Below, one piece after another: positions 31,584 through 40,136 of a DNA stretch of 64,000 nucleotides (the first letter of the stretch is position 1; each line of letters starts with the position of its first letter). Below the pieces are notes generated by a model, which saw nothing but the letters and a program-made list of their open reading frames with translations, did not search any database and was not told the DNA's origin. The stretch is taken from NCBI RefSeq assembly GCF_003610255.1, contig NZ_RAPS01000001.1, forward strand, positions 3,286,001 to 3,350,000, read 5' to 3'. The DNA is from Streptomyces sp. TLI_171. Its GTDB lineage: Bacteria; Actinomycetota; Actinomycetes; Streptomycetales; Streptomycetaceae. Position numbers and translations under genes: made by a program.

Positions 31584-32465
31584 GTGTACCCACCCGTCCG
31601 GAACGACGCGCCAGCCACCTCCCGCCCGTCGACCGCAACTCTGCGCCGCGGTGTGCGCCTGGACCGACTGTGGGCCGCGATCCGCGAGTTCGAGCTGCTG
31701 GTCCCCCAGCCCGCGGTGGCCGGCCCCGCGTTCGCCGCGCCCGCGCCCGCCGCCTTCGCCGCGCCGCTGCTGCGCTCCACCGCGACGGGCTCCCCCGCCG
31801 CGGGCGGCTCCACCGCGGCGGGCAGTCCCCCCGCCGCGCCGCGCGGCCGCACCGTGCCCGCCCCCGGCACCCGCGGCCGCTCCCGCACCGCGCCCGCCGG
31901 GCCCGGCTACGACACCGAGCACAACCCGGTGGTGGAGCTGGTCGAGCGCGCGCAGAACGGCGAGAGCGAGGCCTTCGGCCGGCTCTACGACCACTACGCC
32001 GACACCGTCTACCGGTACATCTACTACCGGGTCGGCAGCCGGGCCACCGCCGAGGACCTGACCAGCGAGACCTTCCTGCGCGCGCTGCGCCGGATCGGCA
32101 CCTTCACCTGGCAGGGCCGCGACTTCGGGGCCTGGCTGGTCACCATCGCGCGCAACCTGGTGGCCGACCACTTCAAGTCCAGCCGGTTCCGGCTGGAGGT
32201 GACCACCGGCGAGATGCTCGACTCCAACGAGTGCGAGCGCAGCCCGGAGGAGTCGGTGCTGGAGTCGCTCTCCAACGCCGCCCTGCTGGACGCCGTGCGC
32301 CGGCTCAACCCGCAGCAGCAGGAGTGCGTGACGCTCCGCTTCCTGCAGGGGCTGTCGGTGGCCGAGACGGCCCGGATCATGGGCAAGAACGAGGGCGCCA
32401 TCAAGACGCTGCAGTACCGGGCGGTGCGCACGCTGGCCCGCCTGCTGCCGCCGGACGCCAGGTGA
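31584..32465 (+). CDS. bldN: Developmental ECF sigma factor BldN
   Basis: Sigma factor needed for aerial hyphae in Streptomyces; it transcribes chaplin, rodlin, bldM and rsbN genes. The 293-residue product has a non-conserved Ala/Pro-rich N-terminal extension of about 110 residues, as in other BldN proteins, where it is a pro-sequence that is removed. Region 2 follows (ESEAFGRLYDHYADTVYRYI, SETFLRALRRIGTFTWQG, GAWLVTIARNLVADHFK) and then region 4 (LNPQQQECVTLRFLQGLSVA, then MGKNEGAIKTLQYRAVRTLA). GTG 31584 has GGGAG nearby. The next gene encodes the DUF5667-type membrane protein RsbN, confirming the locus. Confidence 0.94.
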   Translation: MYPPVRNDAPATSRPSTATLRRGVRLDRLWAAIREFELLVPQPAVAGPAFAAPAPAAFAAPLLRSTATGSPAAGGSTAAGSPPAAPRGRTVPAPGTRGRSRTAPAGPGYDTEHNPVVELVERAQNGESEAFGRLYDHYADTVYRYIYYRVGSRATAEDLTSETFLRALRRIGTFTWQGRDFGAWLVTIARNLVADHFKSSRFRLEVTTGEMLDSNECERSPEESVLESLSNAALLDAVRRLNPQQQECVTLRFLQGLSVAETARIMGKNEGAIKTLQYRAVRTLARLLPPDAR

Positions 32466-32606
32466 TCCGGCGACCGTGGACGCGATATCCGGCAGACCGC
32501 CGACCGGCGGGCCCCGACCCGACCGACCGTCAACCCGTCCCGGGCGTGCGCACGTCCGGGTGACGCGGCGGTCATCTGCTCTGCTTAATACGCCAGGGGG
32601 GTCGTG

Positions 32607-32635
32607 CGTAACCGACTCCCGACACCGCTCGTTGG
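32607..32635 (+). promoter_or_regulatory. BldN-like promoter of rsbN
   Basis: CGTAAC (32607-32612), 17 bp, CGTTGG (32630-32635), close to the sigma-BldN consensus but with one extra spacer base. It lies 134 nt before rsbN within the 303-bp bldN-rsbN gap, which otherwise holds no gene. rsbN is known to have its own BldN-dependent promoter in S. venezuelae, giving negative feedback. Confidence 0.6.
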
Positions 32636-32768
32636 CCAGCGTGCAATCCGTCATCGGGCCCGCAGTCAAGTGGCAACTCGAACTGTCACCCGATGGTGTG
32701 GTTTCGGCCTGTCGGGACAACCAACCTGCGGGCCACGGTGTCGAAAACGACGAAGGGAGGTGTGGCCC

Positions 32769-33926
32769 GTGACGGCAAACGTGCTGGAGCACCGGCGGGC
32801 GAAGTCCTTCGCCGAGGCGCTGGAGGCCCACCAGAGTGACCAGCGGAGCAGCGGCTCGCACCGCGCCGGCTCCGCCGCCATGACCGAGCTCCTCGCGATG
32901 GCCGACGCGCTCGGCGCGGTCCCCGCCCCCGAGCTCGCCGCCGAGACGCGGACGGTCCAACGCGCCCAACTGATGGCCGCGTTCGAGCAGCAGTGGGCCG
33001 GCGGCGCCCCCACCGCGGTCCTCCCGGTCCAGCGCGGCCGGCGGGCCCGCCGCAATCGCTGGGGCCGCCGCCTCGCCATCGGCGGCCTGGTCGCCGGCGT
33101 CGCCGTCGGCTCCTTCGCCGGGGCCGCCGCCGCGTCCACCAACGCCCTCCCGGGCGACGCGCTGTACGGCATGAAGCGCGGCCTCGAAGGGCTCCGCCTC
33201 GACTGGGCCGACAACGACTCCGAGCGCGGTGCGCTGCTGCTCCAGCAGGCGTCCACCCGGCTCGACGAGGCCCAGTCGCTGCTCGGGCGGACGGACAGCC
33301 CCGGCGCGCTCAGCCCGTCCACCGTCGACCAGGTCCGCCGCGCGCTCGACGACATGCACGCGGAGGCCCTGCGCGGCCGCGACCTGCTGCGCGCCGTCTA
33401 CCGCTCCAACGGTTCGCTCGCCCCGATGCGCGAGCTGGCCGGCTTCGCCGGCGAGGACCAGCGCTGGACGGCCCTGCAGTCCAAGCTGCCGACCGGGCTC
33501 GCCAGCCAGGCCGACAAGGTCGACCAACTCTTCGACGACATAAGCGAAGACGTCGCCCCGCTCCGGCTGGACCGCCAGCCGGGCCAGGGCAACTCGCCGA
33601 CCGGCGGCACCACCGGAGGCACCGGGACCTCCGGCGGGACGGGGCAGCAGGCCCCCGGCAGCGGCACCGCGGCCACCGGCGGCGCCACCAGCGGCCGCAA
33701 CCCGGCCTCCGCGCCGTCCGCCCGGGCCACCCCGGCGCCCAGCGCCTCCACCCAGTCCGGGCTCGGCGACCTGCTCGGCAGCCTGACGGGCTCCTCCCCC
33801 GAGCCCGCCGCGAGCACGGCGACCACCCCGGCCGCCTCGGGTTCGCCCACCACCCCGGCGGAGGGGCAGGGGATCACCATCCCGCCGCTCATCCCGGGGC
33901 TGCTCCCGGGGCTGACGTTGAAGTAG
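32769..33926 (+). CDS. rsbN: Anti-sigma factor RsbN (DUF5667 membrane protein)
   Basis: RsbN holds BldN inactive at the membrane. The cytoplasmic N terminus (about residues 1-90; HRRAKSFAEALEAHQSDQRS) is the expected BldN-binding part. One membrane segment follows (RLAIGGLVAGVAVGSFAGAA). The extracytoplasmic DUF5667 region begins STNALPGDALYGMKRGLEGL and is helical, ending in about 130 residues rich in Gly, Thr, Ser and Pro. GTG 32769 is preceded by GGGAGGTG about 7 nt upstream. 385 residues. A BldN-like promoter lies upstream, implying feedback. Convergent with the acyltransferase gene. Confidence 0.93.
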   Translation: MTANVLEHRRAKSFAEALEAHQSDQRSSGSHRAGSAAMTELLAMADALGAVPAPELAAETRTVQRAQLMAAFEQQWAGGAPTAVLPVQRGRRARRNRWGRRLAIGGLVAGVAVGSFAGAAAASTNALPGDALYGMKRGLEGLRLDWADNDSERGALLLQQASTRLDEAQSLLGRTDSPGALSPSTVDQVRRALDDMHAEALRGRDLLRAVYRSNGSLAPMRELAGFAGEDQRWTALQSKLPTGLASQADKVDQLFDDISEDVAPLRLDRQPGQGNSPTGGTTGGTGTSGGTGQQAPGSGTAATGGATSGRNPASAPSARATPAPSASTQSGLGDLLGSLTGSSPEPAASTATTPAASGSPTTPAEGQGITIPPLIPGLLPGLTLK

Positions 33927-33933
33927 GAGCGAG

Positions 33934-33976
33934 CCGACAGGGGCGCGCGGGGGAATCACCACCGCGCCCCTGTCGG
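33934..33976. terminator. Bidirectional terminator between rsbN and the acyltransferase gene
   Basis: A perfect 14-bp stem (33934-33947 with 33963-33976) and a 15-nt loop between two convergent genes. Confidence 0.85.
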
Positions 33977-33984
33977 TGCGCCGC

Positions 33985-34989
33985 TCAGCCGAAGACGGAG
34001 CGGCGCTGGACCAGCAGCTTGTAGAGCGTGTGCTGGATGGTCTCGCGGACCTGGTCGGTCAGGTTGAAGACCAGCATCGGGTCCTCGGCGGCGTCCTTCG
34101 GGTAGCTGTCGGTCGGGATCGGCTCGCCGAACTGGATGGTCCACTTCGTCGGCAGCGGGATCGCCCCGAGCGGGCCCAGCCACGGGAAGGTCGGGGTGAT
34201 CGGCACGTAGGGCAGGCCGAGCAGCCGGGCCAGCGTCTTGAAGTTGCCGATCATCGGGTAGGTCTCCTCCGCCCCGACGATCGAGCAGGGCACGATCGGC
34301 ACCCCGGCCCGCAGCGCGGAGGCCACGAACCCGCCCCGGCCGAATCGCTGCAACTTGTAGCGGTCGGCGAACGGCTTGCCGATGCCCTTGAAGCCCTCCG
34401 GCCAGACCCCGACCACCTCGCCGCGCTCCAGCAGGGTCTGGGCGTCCTCGTTGCAGGCCAGGGTGTGCCCGGCCTTGCGGGCCAGCTCGTTCACCACCGG
34501 CAGCACGAAGACCAGGTCGGCGGCCAGCATCCGCAGGTGCCGGTGGGCGTGGTCGTGCACCGCGACCTGCGTCATCAACGCGTCCAGCGGGACGGTGCCG
34601 GAGTGGTTGGCCACGATCAGCACCCCGCCCTCGGCCGGGATGTGCTCGGTGCCGCGGACCTCGACCCGGAAGTACTTCTCCGCCAGCGGCCGCAGCAGCG
34701 CGAGGAACACCTCCTCGGTCAGCTCCCGGTCGAACCCGAAGTCGTCGACCTCGTAGTCGCCGGTCAGGCGGCGGCGCAGGAAGCCCAGCCCGTTGGTGGC
34801 CCGCTGCTCCCAGCCCTTGCCGAGCAGCCGGGTGGCGGTCGCGCCGAGCTGGCCGGAGAGCGCCGCGCCGACGCCGTCGGCCAGCCGGTCGGCCAGCGCC
34901 GGGCGCGGCTCGGGGCCGCTCCAGCTGGGGGCGGACTCGATCGGGATGACCTTGGCCGCCGGGTCGGCGGGCTCCCGGACAGCTGTCAT
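33985..34989 (-). CDS. Lysophospholipid (1-acylglycerol-3-phosphate) acyltransferase family protein
   Basis: A 334-residue PlsC-like acyltransferase. The HX4D catalytic motif is IVANHSGTVPLDALMTQ, followed by block II (FVLPVVNELARKAGHTLACN), block III (GEVVGVWPEGFKGIGKP) and block IV (VPIVPCSIVGAEETYPMI). It probably transfers acyl groups to lysophosphatidate or another glycerolipid at the membrane. The ATG overlaps the stop of the epimerase gene (ATGA), so the two are coupled. This pair is conserved beside bldN in Streptomyces. Confidence 0.9.
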   Translation of the reverse strand: MTAVREPADPAAKVIPIESAPSWSGPEPRPALADRLADGVGAALSGQLGATATRLLGKGWEQRATNGLGFLRRRLTGDYEVDDFGFDRELTEEVFLALLRPLAEKYFRVEVRGTEHIPAEGGVLIVANHSGTVPLDALMTQVAVHDHAHRHLRMLAADLVFVLPVVNELARKAGHTLACNEDAQTLLERGEVVGVWPEGFKGIGKPFADRYKLQRFGRGGFVASALRAGVPIVPCSIVGAEETYPMIGNFKTLARLLGLPYVPITPTFPWLGPLGAIPLPTKWTIQFGEPIPTDSYPKDAAEDPMLVFNLTDQVRETIQHTLYKLLVQRRSVFG

Positions 34990-36041
34990 CGCGGCCTCAA
35001 CTCCTCGGTCTCGGTGGGTCGGTGGTCGCCGAGCAGGCCGGCCAGCCGGTCGGTGACGGCGGCCAGCCGGGCGGGCGGAAGCAGACCCGGCGACTCATGG
35101 GCGGCGAAGTCGGCGAACGCCTCGGCGGTGGTCCAGTGCGGCGTGAAGCCGAACGTCCCGCGCAGCAGGGCGGTGTCCACCACCCGCCCGTGGGTGAGCA
35201 GTTGGAGCTGCTCCTGGGAGAACGCGCGGTCCGCCGGGGCGGTCAGCTGCCGGGCCAGCTGGGCGACCGCGCCGAGCGCGGGCCGCAGCAGCGGCACGGT
35301 GGGCCGGCCGAGCCGGCGGGCGCACTGCGAGAGCAGCAGCACGCCGTCCCCCGCCACGTTGTAGGTGCCGGTCGGCGCACCGAGCGCGGCCAGCCGCAGC
35401 ACCTCCAGCGCGTCGTCCTCGTGGACGAACTGCAGCCGGGGGTCGTGGCCGAGCGCGGTGGGCAGCAGCGGGAGGCGGAAGTACGCGGCGAGCGGGGTGT
35501 CGCCGTCCCGGCCGAGGATGTTGGCGAAGCGCAGCACCGTCACGTCGACGTCCGGGCGGCGCCGGGCGAAGCCGCGGACGTAGCCCTCGACCTCGGCGGC
35601 GTCCCGGGCGAAGCCGCCCGACGGCAGCGCCTTGGACTGCATCCGCTCGCCGAACACCGCGGGGTCGCGGGGCGCGGAGCCGTAGACGGCGGTGGTGGAC
35701 TTGACGACCAGTCGGCGCAGACCGGGGGCCTTCTGGCAGGCCCCGAGCAGCTGCATGGTGCCGATGACGTTGGTCTCCTTCACCGTGGCCCGGCCGCCGC
35801 CGCCGAGCGCGGTGACGTTCAGGTGGACCACGGTGTCGACCTCGTGCTCGGCGATCACCCGGGCGATCGCCGGGCGCCGCAGGTCGACCTGGGCGAACCG
35901 CACCCCGAACGGCAGCTCCTGCGGCGGCGGCCCGGCGTCCACCCCCACCACCCGGTCCACGCCCGGCTGTTCGGCGATCTGCCCGGCGAACCGCGCGCCG
36001 AGCCGGCGCGCCACGCCGGTGACGAGCACGACCTTGCCCAC
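34986..36041 (-). CDS. NAD-dependent epimerase/dehydratase (SDR family)
   Basis: A 351-residue extended SDR protein. The N-terminal Rossmann segment is VVLVTGVARRLGARFAGQIA, with D at the end of beta-2 (VVGVDAGPPP), the NAD-contact segment HLNVTALGGGGRATVKETNV and an active-site region VVKSTTAVYGSAPRDPAVF. The expected YxxxK is not obvious, so the catalytic Tyr may be lost. GTG 36041 has GGGAGG 10 nt upstream; the first codons encode GKVVLVTG directly. It overlaps the acyltransferase gene, suggesting a joint role in lipid or envelope modification (inference). Confidence 0.87.
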   Translation of the reverse strand: MGKVVLVTGVARRLGARFAGQIAEQPGVDRVVGVDAGPPPQELPFGVRFAQVDLRRPAIARVIAEHEVDTVVHLNVTALGGGGRATVKETNVIGTMQLLGACQKAPGLRRLVVKSTTAVYGSAPRDPAVFGERMQSKALPSGGFARDAAEVEGYVRGFARRRPDVDVTVLRFANILGRDGDTPLAAYFRLPLLPTALGHDPRLQFVHEDDALEVLRLAALGAPTGTYNVAGDGVLLLSQCARRLGRPTVPLLRPALGAVAQLARQLTAPADRAFSQEQLQLLTHGRVVDTALLRGTFGFTPHWTTAEAFADFAAHESPGLLPPARLAAVTDRLAGLLGDHRPTETEELRPR

Positions 36042-36187
36042 GTTGCCCCGACCTCCCTGGAAGCCCGCCCTGGCCTGCACCGTACCGCGCCGACGTCACC
36101 GGGGCGGAAACGCCACTGCCCGCCCCGGAAATCAATCCGGGGCGGGCAGGACGGAAACCTGGCGACGCGAGGCGACCGCAGGCGGTG

Positions 36188-36286
36188 TTACTTCTTGTTG
36201 CGACGCTGCACGCGAGTGCGCTTCAGAAGCTTGCGGTGCTTCTTCTTGGCCATACGCTTGCGACGCTTCTTGATGACAGAGCCCAC
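36188..36286 (-). CDS. Small basic ribosomal protein bS22-like (32 aa)
   Basis: A 32-residue, extremely basic peptide ([20 protein letters not shown], then [11 protein letters not shown]), belonging to the AURKAIP1/Cox24 family; the mycobacterial homologue is the small-subunit ribosomal protein bS22. GTG 36286 is preceded by GAGGA 8 nt upstream and TAA ends it at 36188. It is too short for most ORF callers but strongly conserved in actinomycetes. It lies alone between the epimerase gene and the HTH gene. Confidence 0.93.
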   Translation of the reverse strand: MGSVIKKRRKRMAKKKHRKLLKRTRVQRRNKK

Positions 36287-36418
36287 GGAACATTCCTCGC
36301 TCACTCGGACCCGCGCCCGTGAGAGACGGGAGTCCATACGACTGACGGAGGGCCTAGCCTACCGTCCACCTCGCGTTTGCCGTAATCGGTGCCCCGTGGA
36401 GGCCGTGGAGGCTGTGCC

Positions 36419-36628
36419 CTACGCGCTCTGCAGCCGCACGTAGGACTCCTGGAGGTACTCGTGCACCTTCTGCTCGGGCACCCGGAAGGAGCGTCCGACC
36501 CGGATGGCCGGAAGCTCGCCGCTGTGCACGAGGCGGTAGACCGTCATCTTCGACACCCGCATCACCGAGGCGACCTCGGCCACGGTCAGGAAGACGACAT
36601 CCTGCAGGGGACGCTCGCCGGAACTCAT
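36419..36628 (-). CDS. Excisionase-type helix-turn-helix DNA-binding protein (69 aa)
   Basis: A 69-residue MerR/Xis-like winged helix: FLTVAEVASVMRVSKMTVYR, then LPAIRVGRSFRVPEQKVHEY. It is in the same broad family as BldC, but the sequence differs. The gene is a conserved neighbour of bldN in Streptomyces (I recall SCO3328 there), so a developmental role is possible. The product probably binds DNA as an oligomer without an effector domain. The 118-bp gap upstream shows no clear promoter. Confidence 0.9.
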   Translation of the reverse strand: MSSGERPLQDVVFLTVAEVASVMRVSKMTVYRLVHSGELPAIRVGRSFRVPEQKVHEYLQESYVRLQSA

Positions 36629-36746
36629 GACCCATCACCCGACCCTTACCCGTGTGCAAGGCACCGGCTTCCCCTCCGGTGACTCCACCGGCACACGTGT
36701 ATCCCCAGAGTAGTTATGGGTGGTACGGGTGGGAAGAGGGGGGCCG

Positions 36747-37586
36747 TCAACTGTTGTACGGTGCGAGGTCCGCCCGTTGCAGTACGTAGTCGCTCAGCGG
36801 TCTGTAGCAGTCCGGGGCCGAACCGTCCTCCAGCGGGACGACCACCTCGACCAGGCCGGCCGCCTCCGCGGCGAACGGGGCGACGTCGTTGCAGTCGGCG
36901 ATGCCGCCCGCCGGGATGCCGAGCCGGCCGGCGCCGCAGAGCCAGCCGTGGTCGCCCAGGACCAGGTCGGGCGGGCGGTGGCCGGCGTCGGCGAGCGCGG
37001 TCAGGGCCAGCCGGACCGGCAGCGGCGAGTGGGTGTGCGCGAGGTCGCCGGGGCCGGGCCGGCCGGGACGTTCGGGGCCGTCCAGCGCGCGCATCACCAC
37101 CACCCGGTCGACCAGGTCGAGGTAGCGGGGACGCTCCCCCTCGGGGGTGGGCTCGCGGAAGCGCACGCCCCGCGCAGGGGTGTGGACGGTGCAACCGGCC
37201 GCTTCGAGCGCGCCGGCCAGCGCGTTGTGGAAACCGGCGAGCTTGGTCGGGTGCCCAGTGCCGGCCAGCACGCTGCCGCGCTTGTCGGCGGTGCGGCGGA
37301 CCAGCTCGGCCAGCCGGTCCAGGGCGGCCAGGGCCAGCTCCGGGTCGATGGAGTCCGGGCCCTCCAGGTGGCGGGGGTCGGGGTTCACGCCGACCCGTTC
37401 GACCATCAGCCGCAGCACGGCGGCCTCGTCGCGGCGCGGCTCCGGTTCGAGGCCCATCAGCGACCTCGGATCGGCCTGGGCGAACAGCCGGTAGTGCCGC
37501 AGGTTGTTCTGACGGGGCGTCGGCACCTCGGGGCCCGCCAGGCGGTGCTTCAGCAGGTGGGCGCGGAGCTCCTCGCGGGCGTTCAC
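36747..37586 (-). CDS. Putative phosphatase (Streptomyces conserved family)
   Basis: A 279-residue protein known to me from Streptomyces genomes as 'phosphatase', without a proven substrate. Conserved segments are TPRQNNLRHYRLFAQADP, LAGTGHPTKLAGFHNALAGA, DLAHTHSPLPVRLALTAL, DLVLGDHGWLCGAGRLGI and IADCNDVAPFAAEA. The His/Asp-rich blocks suggest metal-dependent hydrolysis. GTG 37586 overlaps the acuC stop (GTGA), so it is coupled to acuC. Confidence 0.8.
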   Translation of the reverse strand: MNAREELRAHLLKHRLAGPEVPTPRQNNLRHYRLFAQADPRSLMGLEPEPRRDEAAVLRLMVERVGVNPDPRHLEGPDSIDPELALAALDRLAELVRRTADKRGSVLAGTGHPTKLAGFHNALAGALEAAGCTVHTPARGVRFREPTPEGERPRYLDLVDRVVVMRALDGPERPGRPGPGDLAHTHSPLPVRLALTALADAGHRPPDLVLGDHGWLCGAGRLGIPAGGIADCNDVAPFAAEAAGLVEVVVPLEDGSAPDCYRPLSDYVLQRADLAPYNS

Positions 37587-38770
37587 GGGATCAGCCCGTG
37601 GTGCGGGAGGACGGCCCGGCGGGTGGCCAGGATCGCCTGGTCGAGCCGGTCGGCCGGGTCGTAGCCGCCGTCCTGGAAGTCCGACCAGTGCGGCTTCGCG
37701 CCGTCGGTCATCCGCTGCGGCGCGGGGCGGCGGGTCAGCCGGAACACCTCGGCCCGCCAGTCCTCCGGGGTCTCGGTGGCCGGGTCGACCGGGTGCCCGG
37801 CGGCGGTCGCCACCAGGTGGGTCCAGGTCCGCGGCACCACGTCGACCACCGCGTACCCGCCGCCGCCGGTGGCCACCCAGCGGCCCCCCGCGTGCTCGTG
37901 GGCCAGGCGGTGCACCGACTCGGCGATGATCCGCTGCGCGTCGACCGTGACGGCGAGGTGTGCGAGCGGGTCCTCCACGTGGGTGTCCGCACCGTGCTGG
38001 CTGACGATCACCTGCGGGCGGAACGCGGAGACCAGTTCCGGGACGACGGCGTGGAAGGCGCGCAGCCAGCCCGCGTCGCCGGTGCCGGCCGGCAGCGCCA
38101 GGTTGGCGGCGGTGCCCTCGGCGTCCGGGCCGCCGGTCTCGGTGGACCAGCCGGTCTGCGGGAAGAGCGTGGACGGGCTCTCGTGCAGCGAGACCGTCAG
38201 CACCCGCGGGTCGTTCCAGAACGCCTGCTGGACGCCGTCGCCGTGGTGGACGTCCACATCCACGTAGGCGATCCGCTCGGCGCCGAGTTCGAGCAGCCGG
38301 GCGATGGCCAGCGCCGGGTCGTTGTAGATGCAGAAGCCGGACGCCTGGCCGGGCATCGCGTGGTGCAGCCCGCCCGCGAAGTTCACCGCGTGCGGGGTCT
38401 CGCCGCGCCAGACCGCTTCGGCGGCGGCCACCGACTGGCCGGCGATCAGCGCGGAGGCCGTGTGCAGGCCGGGGAACGCCCAGTTGTCGTCGGTGCCCAG
38501 GCCGTGCGCCGCATCGACGGCGGCGGGGTCGGCGGCGGCCCGCTTCACCGCCTCGATGTAGTCGGCGGTGTGCACCAGCCGCAGCGTCGACTCCCCCGCG
38601 GCCGGGGCGGCCCGCAGCTGCACGGACGGCTGCCTGGTGAGCCCGAGGCTCTCGATCAGCCGCATCGTCAGCGCGAGCCGCGTCGGATCCATCGGGTGGC
38701 CGGGCCCGAAGTCGTAACCGGTCTCGGCCTCGTCCCAGAACAGGTGCAGCCCACAGGTGCTTTCCGCCAT
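37583..38770 (-). CDS. acuC: Acetoin utilisation protein AcuC (class I histone-deacetylase fold)
   Basis: A 395-residue zinc deacetylase of the HDAC/AcuC family; in Bacillus and probably here it removes acetyl groups from acetyl-CoA synthetase. Hallmarks are GGLHHAMPGQASGFCIYNDP, IAYVDVDVHHGDGVQQAFW (zinc Asp/His), TVSLHESPSTLFPQTG, NLALPAGTGDAGW and ATGGGGYAVVDVVPRTW. ATG 38770 is the start. It leads a two-gene unit with the phosphatase gene. Confidence 0.93.
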   Translation of the reverse strand: MAESTCGLHLFWDEAETGYDFGPGHPMDPTRLALTMRLIESLGLTRQPSVQLRAAPAAGESTLRLVHTADYIEAVKRAAADPAAVDAAHGLGTDDNWAFPGLHTASALIAGQSVAAAEAVWRGETPHAVNFAGGLHHAMPGQASGFCIYNDPALAIARLLELGAERIAYVDVDVHHGDGVQQAFWNDPRVLTVSLHESPSTLFPQTGWSTETGGPDAEGTAANLALPAGTGDAGWLRAFHAVVPELVSAFRPQVIVSQHGADTHVEDPLAHLAVTVDAQRIIAESVHRLAHEHAGGRWVATGGGGYAVVDVVPRTWTHLVATAAGHPVDPATETPEDWRAEVFRLTRRPAPQRMTDGAKPHWSDFQDGGYDPADRLDQAILATRRAVLPHHGLIP

Positions 38771-38805
38771 GGCTCACACCGTATCGGGAACGGCCGCGGG
38801 TCCCG

Positions 38806-40041
38806 TCAGGGGCGCGTGGGGTGCGGCACCTGGGGCGTGTCCGCGGGCGTGGTCCCCGCGTCGGCCCGCTGGGGCGAGAAGTGCGGGGCGAGCGGGAGGA
38901 TGGCCAGGATCAGCAGCATCGGGGCGCAGAACGCCCAGCGGTAGCTGGAGACTTCGGCGAGGGTGCCGACCAGCGGGGAGCCGATCAGGAAGCCGACGTA
39001 GTTGAAGAGGTTGAGGCGGGCCACGGCGGCGTCGCTGGCCCGCGGGAAGAGCCGGCCGCCGGCGGCGAAGACCTGCGGGATGATCGCGCAGATGCCGAAA
39101 CCGAGGACGGTGAAGCCGAGGATGCCGGCCCAGGTACCGGGGGCGACGGCGGCGATCAGGAAACCCGCGCCGGCCACGGTGGCGCCGGTGCGGACCACGG
39201 GGATCGCGCCGAAGCGCTGGACGGCGCGGTCGCCGACGGTACGGCCGAGCAGCATGGCGACCATGTAGCCGAGGTAGGAGAGCTTGGCGAGGTCGTCGGG
39301 GCTGTGCAGGCCGTCGGTCAGGTACTTGACGCTGTAGTTGGAGACCGAGGCGTCGGCGATGTAGGCGAAGGCCATCGCGGCGCACAGCGGCAGCAGCGGC
39401 TTCCAGGGGATCCGGCGGGCGGCGAGCGCGGCGGCCTCCCGGACGGCGTCGCCGAGTTCGGCGGGTCCGGCGAACCAGCGGCCGGCGACCAGCGCGGACG
39501 GGACCAGCACGACCGCGGCGCCACCGAACAGGGCGGGCAGTCCGGCGTCCCAGTGCGCGCCGAGGCCGGCGACGGCGGCGCCGAGGATGCCGCCGAGGCT
39601 GAACGCGGCGTGGAAGCCGATCATGATGCTGCGGCCGTAGCGGTGCTGGAGGCCGACGCCGAGCATGTTCATGGAGGCGTCGAGGGCGCCCACCAGGAGG
39701 CCGAACAGCCCGAGGGCGATCGCGAGTTGCCAGAGCTGCGAGCCGAGCCCGGTGAGCGCCAGGGTGAGGCAGAGGGCGGGCTGCACGACCCTCAGGACGC
39801 CGCGGGCGGTGGTGCGCTCGACCAGCGTCTCGGAGGTGATGGAGCCGACGCCGGCCAGGATCGGGACGGCGGCGAGGAAGACCGGCAGCAGGGAGTCGCT
39901 GAGGCCGTAGCGCTTCTGCAGTTCGGGGATGCAGGTGACCAGCAGGGCGAAAGTGGTGCCCTGCAGGAAGAACGAGACCGCCAGCGCGATCCGGGCCCGC
40001 CGGAGTCGCGGGGTGGGTTCGACCGTGGCCTTGACCTGCAT
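38806..40041 (-). CDS. Major facilitator superfamily transporter
   Basis: A 411-residue membrane protein with about 12 hydrophobic segments; the first is IALAVSFFLQGTTFALLVTC, and the loop 2-3 pattern is EIQxx-like at PELQKRYGLSDSLLPVFL. Other segments include LGLFGLLVGALDASMNMLGV. It resembles the YbjJ/FucP-like group of MFS proteins, so sugar or drug efflux is possible; substrate unknown. ATG 40041 is chosen over GTG 40059 because GAGG lies 5-6 nt upstream. Monocistronic, between acuC and a HAD phosphatase gene. Confidence 0.88.
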   Translation of the reverse strand: MQVKATVEPTPRLRRARIALAVSFFLQGTTFALLVTCIPELQKRYGLSDSLLPVFLAAVPILAGVGSITSETLVERTTARGVLRVVQPALCLTLALTGLGSQLWQLAIALGLFGLLVGALDASMNMLGVGLQHRYGRSIMIGFHAAFSLGGILGAAVAGLGAHWDAGLPALFGGAAVVLVPSALVAGRWFAGPAELGDAVREAAALAARRIPWKPLLPLCAAMAFAYIADASVSNYSVKYLTDGLHSPDDLAKLSYLGYMVAMLLGRTVGDRAVQRFGAIPVVRTGATVAGAGFLIAAVAPGTWAGILGFTVLGFGICAIIPQVFAAGGRLFPRASDAAVARLNLFNYVGFLIGSPLVGTLAEVSSYRWAFCAPMLLILAILPLAPHFSPQRADAGTTPADTPQVPHPTRP

Positions 40042-40136
40042 CGGGACCTCGCTCACCACCGACGCTACCGGCCGGTACGCAACTGTTGGGCAGAGCGTAG
40101 GCGGTCGGCGGCGTCGGCGGGAGGGGTCCGGCGGGA

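Noticed and set aside
36716..38944. Long rightward frame opposite the phosphatase and acuC genes
   Set aside because: It is Arg/Gly/Pro-rich shadow coding; the leftward frames contain clear AcuC and phosphatase motifs.
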